Shown piece by piece: positions 60,101 to 64,000 of a stretch of 64,000 nt of DNA (its first letter is position 1; each line of letters starts with the position of its first letter). Location: the NCBI GenBank assembly GCA_963930655.1, contig OZ005601.1, forward strand, positions 13,078,001 to 13,142,000, given 5' to 3'. Below the pieces are notes generated by a model. It was not told where the DNA came from. It made no database searches and saw nothing but the letters and a program-made list of their open reading frames with translations. The position numbers and the translations under genes are program-made. The DNA comes from Myrica gale. Its lineage: Eukaryota > Streptophyta > Magnoliopsida > Fagales > Myricaceae.

Positions 60101-60641
60101 GATGGCGTTATTCTAGGGCAGACACGAGAGCCACCGAAGGACCCATAGTATGTGATAAGAAGTGCGAGAAAATTCATTATATGGCACCTAATATTTATTG
60201 CCGTGGAGCAGGAACTGCTGCTGCTCGGTGGAGTTTATGCTCAAGAGTTTTCTGTTATCACCGTGTCAAACTTTGCTGCTTAGTCGGCCGTAGAAAGATT
60301 CCTTTACTGGTTGAACTTGTGCTTTAAGAGATGCATTTCATGGTGCTAATTACCTGTTGCTGGTCATTTGTTACTCCAGATTATGTTTTTTAATGTTCAC
60401 ATTCGCTACTGATGTTTGTGTTATAACTAAGGTTTGTGGTTCTTCAGTTCATATGATTGGAACGGAAATTTCTTTTTATATGCATTTCCTTCTCTCATCT
60501 CTTAGATATTGGGGAGCATCATTAACCAATTCTCTGTGGTCTTGCTGATCTAGGGTCACAAAGAGTACTTGAGAAACCACCTGTTGCCAAATCCTCGCAC
60601 CTATGTCAGTTCCAAAGGATTTTCATTTCCCAAGAAGACTG
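60101..60641 (+). pseudogene. PBB: Captured 20S proteasome beta2 (PBB) exons in CACTA-3
   Basis: Piece 1 (about 60101-60226) encodes DGVILG, then, after a one-base deletion, [20 protein letters not shown] and [15 protein letters not shown]. Piece 2 is 60411-60431 (DVCVITK), then a GT-AG intron (60432-60553), then 60554-60641 (GHKEYLRNHLLPNPRTYVSS, KGFSFPKKT). These are in order and highly characteristic of plant proteasome subunit beta type-7 (PBB). The catalytic N-terminal Thr region and the middle of the protein are absent and the frame is broken, so no subunit can be made. Retained introns indicate capture from genomic DNA. Confidence 0.9.
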
Positions 60642-61199
60642 GTTAGTAATTCTATCCTAAATATTACTTTTGCTGACAGGAATTAATAGATTAGTAGTTC
60701 ATGCTCCTAAGTGGTTTATGCTCTTATGTATGTATCAAGGAACTGATACGAGCTAAATTTGTGTAACTTATTCGTTTTGGCAAAGGTCTGCTCTTTAGTT
60801 GTTTGTGTTTTGTTTGATTATGTAAAAGGAGGGAAGGGGTAATGTAGATTTTTCCTCTGCTTCATTGAAAGGAGATTTTTACACTTCCCATGGGCCCACT
60901 GTAATTTCCGTAGGATATAGATTGAGTTTGAAGGTTCCACCTCTTTATTGAGGGCTGCGTTAATTTTGTTTCCACCTCATCTTGCATAAGCGGAGGACAA
61001 TTGAATTACATGCCTCGTCCTCCTCACTTCTATTGTATTTCTTTCACATTTTAGTAATAAGCTAACACACTAACAGTCCATGGTTGCAGTTTTCAACTAA
61101 GTCATTTCTTAAATAAATTGGTAAGAGACCAAACTACAGTTGTCTCAATTAAGTAGTATGCAAACACATTTCCTTTGTGCATGGAGGTTTCTTCAGATA

Positions 61200-62070
61200 G
61201 AACCTGGATACTAACATTCGACTTGCCCTCGTGTTGAAACAGGACTGGCTTTTGCAGTGCAATGGCTTCCAATCTGACAAACCAATCCCGTAATGTATTC
61301 AGCAAAAAGTTCATGGTTAAGGAAGAGGTACAGAATCCAGATGCAATCTAAATATGTTCTTATGCCTTTGAATCACCATAGGTCTCCAAGTTACAGTATT
61401 GATACAAACTGAAGCACCATAAGTTCACTTACATTGACAGTTATTTAGTGAAATCTGTAAAGTCTAATCAAGTTATTGTAGAATCATCTCTTCTGTGTTG
61501 TCTAACAAGATTCTTTAGAAATGGCCTATAACTAGTATTTTATTCATTACAGGAAACTTTGGACAACATCAATCTGTTCTCAGTAATATTTCTTTTATGT
61601 TGGTTCCTGTGGCTATTTTCTTGGAAGGCCTTAAGTTTTCTCCCTCATACCTGCAATCCGCTATAAGTAACAGATTTGGATCTTTACAGGTTACACTCAC
61701 ATAGTATTACTATGAATGAACAATAAAGTAATGAAGAAAATATCCGGCATTAAACATTTCTTTTTCGTTTGCTTTAGGCAAATCAAGGTTTAAATGTAAA
61801 AGAACTGTGTGTGAGATCAGTCCTGGCTGGGTTCTGCTTCCATAGTTACCAGCAGGTGAGGACCTTGATTATTTGTACCCTATTTCTGTCTAATTAGTGT
61901 ACTGTATACCATAATTCTGCATAAGGCTCTTTTTTAGCATTGTGCGTTCTTCTTGATTGTTGATCTTCTGTCAATTTATTGCTGCTTTGTGACAAATTGC
62001 ATCTTACTTTCTCCAATAATTTCAGGTATATCGTGGTTTAAATGAGGAAGATGGAGGATGTTGATGTGTA
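61200..62070 (+). other. Unassigned gene-like segments in the 3' part of CACTA-3
   Basis: Two stretches look exonic: about 61241-61330 (TGLAFAVQWLP, stop, QTNPVMYSAKSS) and about 61779-61857 (ANQGLNVKELCVRSVLAGFC), the latter followed by a GTGAGG donor-like sequence. I do not recognise the source gene; they may be from a second captured gene. Confidence 0.3.
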
Positions 62071-62434
62071 AAATGAAGAAGATTTTAATTCGCCCTTGTT
62101 TATTGTGTTGTATTTGAATATTTTAGTTGGTCCTTATTATTAATTTATATTAGAAACTTGTTACTTTTTAAATTACTTGTAGAAATTCTTGTATTTGTTG
62201 TAAAACGGTATTAATCAATGATGAAGTATATTTTGTTTTATTATCCTTGGTCTTTAAGTTTTTACATTCAATAAATTTGTATTATTAAAATAAATTTGTA
62301 TTATCGATTAAAAAAGCATGTATATGAAAATATAGGATAAAATTAGTAGTGCATTAAAAAAAACGCTGACAGTTTTTGTGGCCTATAGCAGCGGTCACCG
62401 ACTGCCGCTATAGACCCTTTTTATTGTAGTGCCA

Positions 62435-63300
62435 CAACACAATAGAGGCTCGCACTCCCCACCTGGGTGGAATGAAGAAGCCAGTATAGTCAATGCTAGA
62501 GTGGAAGAAGTCCTGGCCGAATTGGGACGGGTGAGACAAAAGGTGACAACCGCCGCCATCTTCTTCGGAACATATGATCAACAGGTGGAATCCATGTTCA
62601 CCTCAAATATTCTGCAGATCCGGTTACCATCCAAATTCCACATGCCGGTAATTGAAAACTACACAAGGGCAACCAATCCACTCGATCACTTGGAAGGCTA
62701 CCGATCACAGATGGATTTGTTGGATACCCAAGACGCAATTAAATGCAAGGTGTTCCACACAATGTTAGCCGGATCAGCTCGCATATATCACGCTTCAACC
62801 AGGAAAAACTCAATTTGGAGGATCTAGAAGATAAGGTGGTGCTCACCGCCATAGTAGCCAGTTTAGCTGACAGAAGATTTTCGTTCTCCCTAGGAAAGAA
62901 ACCTCAAGAGACCTTTCAGAGAATTCATGAAAAAAAAAGCAAAACTATATGAATGCTGAGGACATGGTAACAGCTCGCCGGTAACAAGTCGTCAATCAAG
63001 GAGGAACAACAACCAAAAGAAGAAAAAAGGAGCTCCAGTTAGGCTTCCTACTATGGAGAGAGAACAAATAGTGGACTTGCAAACCGAACCACGAACAGAT
63101 CGCCCGAGATTGTAATTCACACCTCCCAGTACACCTCCAGGGAAAATTCTCATGGAGATTCGGAATGATCCCGAGATACCATGGCCCCTAAAAATGCGGT
63201 CTGACCCCAACAAACAAGATGACCCGAAATTCTGTCGCTTTCACAATGATCATCGTCACGACACGGACGAATGTATACACCTGAAAGACAGATAGAGGCT
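62435..63300 (+). pseudogene. Ty3/gypsy gag, 3' side of CACTA-3 (frameshifted)
   Basis: Frame 62429-62827 includes LPSKFHMPVIENYTRATNPL and DHLEGYRSQMDLLDTQDAIK, CKVFHTMLAGSAR, the conserved core of plant Ty3/gypsy gag (Retrotrans_gag type). A frame change near 62780-62800 leads to DKVVLTAIVASLADRRFSFS and LGKKPQETFQRI, which belongs further along in such proteins, so roughly 50 residues are also missing between. CRFHNDHRHDTDECIHLK around 63228-63280 resembles the CCHC-like gag tail. Several stops follow. The polyprotein is dead. Confidence 0.85.
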
Positions 63301-63638
63301 TTCATCCAACAAGGACTTCTACGACTAGATTGGGTGAGCCATTCCGAAGAGAACCAAGACTCTCGAGAACTAGCATTTTAGGTCCTACCGAAGGGATGAG
63401 AGAATGACTCGAGAGCATCATAAGAAAAATGAAGCTTCATGACAAAGAGAAAGGTCAGAAGAACGACGCTCGCCACCAAGAGTGATAAGCGAAATCAGGG
63501 TCATTTTCGGAGGTCTCACAGCAAGTGGGTTGTCTAAATCTTCAAGAAAAACCTAAGTGATGCGATTACTCGTCGCAAAAATAAATAGCGGATCTCAGCA
63601 TCCAATGTCGAGGGAATAAAAGCCTATTACGTTCACGA

Positions 63639-64000
63639 TGAAAGACATGCGAGGAATCGAATATCCGCACGACGACACCCTGATAATTGACGCTATTATA
63701 GGAAATTACAAGATTCGGTGCATACTCGTCGACACCAGAAGCTCCGCTGATGTTTTGTACACCACTGCATACGACCAAATGAAGCTAGAAAGAGAAGCGT
63801 TGAGAAAGGAAAGCACCCGACTTACCAGGTTTACTGGCCATAAAGTGTTCAATCTAGGAATAAAAAAATTACCATTAACAGTCGGAGAACCTCCGCATGA
63901 AGAATCTTTCTCCGTTAAGTTAACGATTCTTGAGGGAGAATCTTCCTATAACGCTATCATAGGTCAGGTTACTTTGAATCGCCTACACGTCATGGTGTCG
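63639..64000 (+). pseudogene. Ty3/gypsy aspartic protease region, active-site change, runs off the window
   Basis: From about 63654 the sequence reads YPHDDTLIIDAIIGNYKIRC, ILVDTRSSADVLY, and SYNAIIGQVTLNRLHVMVS at the edge. This is the retropepsin-like domain between gag and RT in Ty3/gypsy elements. The usual catalytic D-(T/N)-G-S triad reads D-T-R-S here (GGA-type codon to AGA at about 63737), which should inactivate it. The RT would lie beyond 64000. Confidence 0.85.

Larger units (their letters stand above)
58491..62431. mobile_element. CACTA-3: non-autonomous CACTA transposon, 3941 bp, TSD CCA, carrying PBB exons
   Basis: The left end is CACTACAAAAAAAAACAGG, the right end ATTGTAGTG, and the flanking duplication is CCA (58488-58490 and 62432-62434). 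Subterminal TATAGCGGCGGTC/GACCGCCGCTATA repeats (58553-58920 and 62378-62415) resemble those of CACTA-2, so the same transposase could act on both. No transposase gene is present. The interior (59600-62080) has a gene-like exon/intron texture with fragments of a proteasome beta2 gene. The element sits inside a gypsy gag frame and has a duplicated left terminus. Confidence 0.94.

Overview
This is a repeat-rich stretch of plant nuclear DNA, almost certainly from an angiosperm and probably a eudicot. The evidence is a four-exon GH3-family gene closely resembling JAR1/GH3.11, copies of plant CACTA, hAT, MITE, LINE, TRIM and Ty3/gypsy elements, and a nuclear fragment of chloroplast trnK-UUU. The base composition is AT-rich with GT-AG introns. 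I cannot name the species.

Only two host genes are supported. (1) A JAR1-like jasmonoyl-amino acid synthetase (CDS exons between 32476 and 36511, + strand) with an open frame across four exons. It has a TATA box near 30602 and a long intron-containing leader that carries a 230-bp tandem duplication. (2) A small uncharacterised host gene (ATG at 50349 or 50361, stop at 52074). Its coding exon is split by a 1.3-kb TRIM retroelement (50597-51909), and a 10-kb CACTA transposon sits about 170 bp upstream of its start codon.

The rest is layered mobile DNA. 1-12.8 kb: hAT elements (4925-6545, 9455-10755), a hAT-type MITE (6972-7335), a LINE 3' remnant on the minus strand (about 7466-8420) and a fold-back repeat (8841-8995). 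12.8-19.2 kb: a hAT element (8-bp TSD GGTTTTAT) whose transposase is interrupted by CACTA-1 (13084-17871, TSD ATG). 20.6-30.2 kb: MITEs, a plastid trnK insertion, a solo LTR (26529-27823) and a 1-kb hAT-type non-autonomous element just upstream of the JAR1-like promoter. 40.1-50.2 kb: CACTA-2 (TSD TAA), with apparently undamaged transposase and Transposase_24 genes. 52.4-57.4 kb: another hAT, a Mutator-type MITE and two opposed retroposon-like insertions. 58.3-64 kb: a decayed Ty3/gypsy gag-protease region broken by CACTA-3 (58491-62431, TSD CCA).

The most striking theme is that all three CACTA elements, each with perfect 3-bp target-site duplications, carry fragments of different host genes. 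CACTA-1 carries intron-containing dihydropyrimidinase (PYD2) exons, CACTA-2 an antisense Na+/H+ exchanger (NHX) exon, and CACTA-3 proteasome beta2 (PBB) exons. The window is thus a cluster of gene-capturing ('Pack-CACTA') elements beside a hormone-conjugation gene. All recognitions come from reading the sequence; no database search was run.
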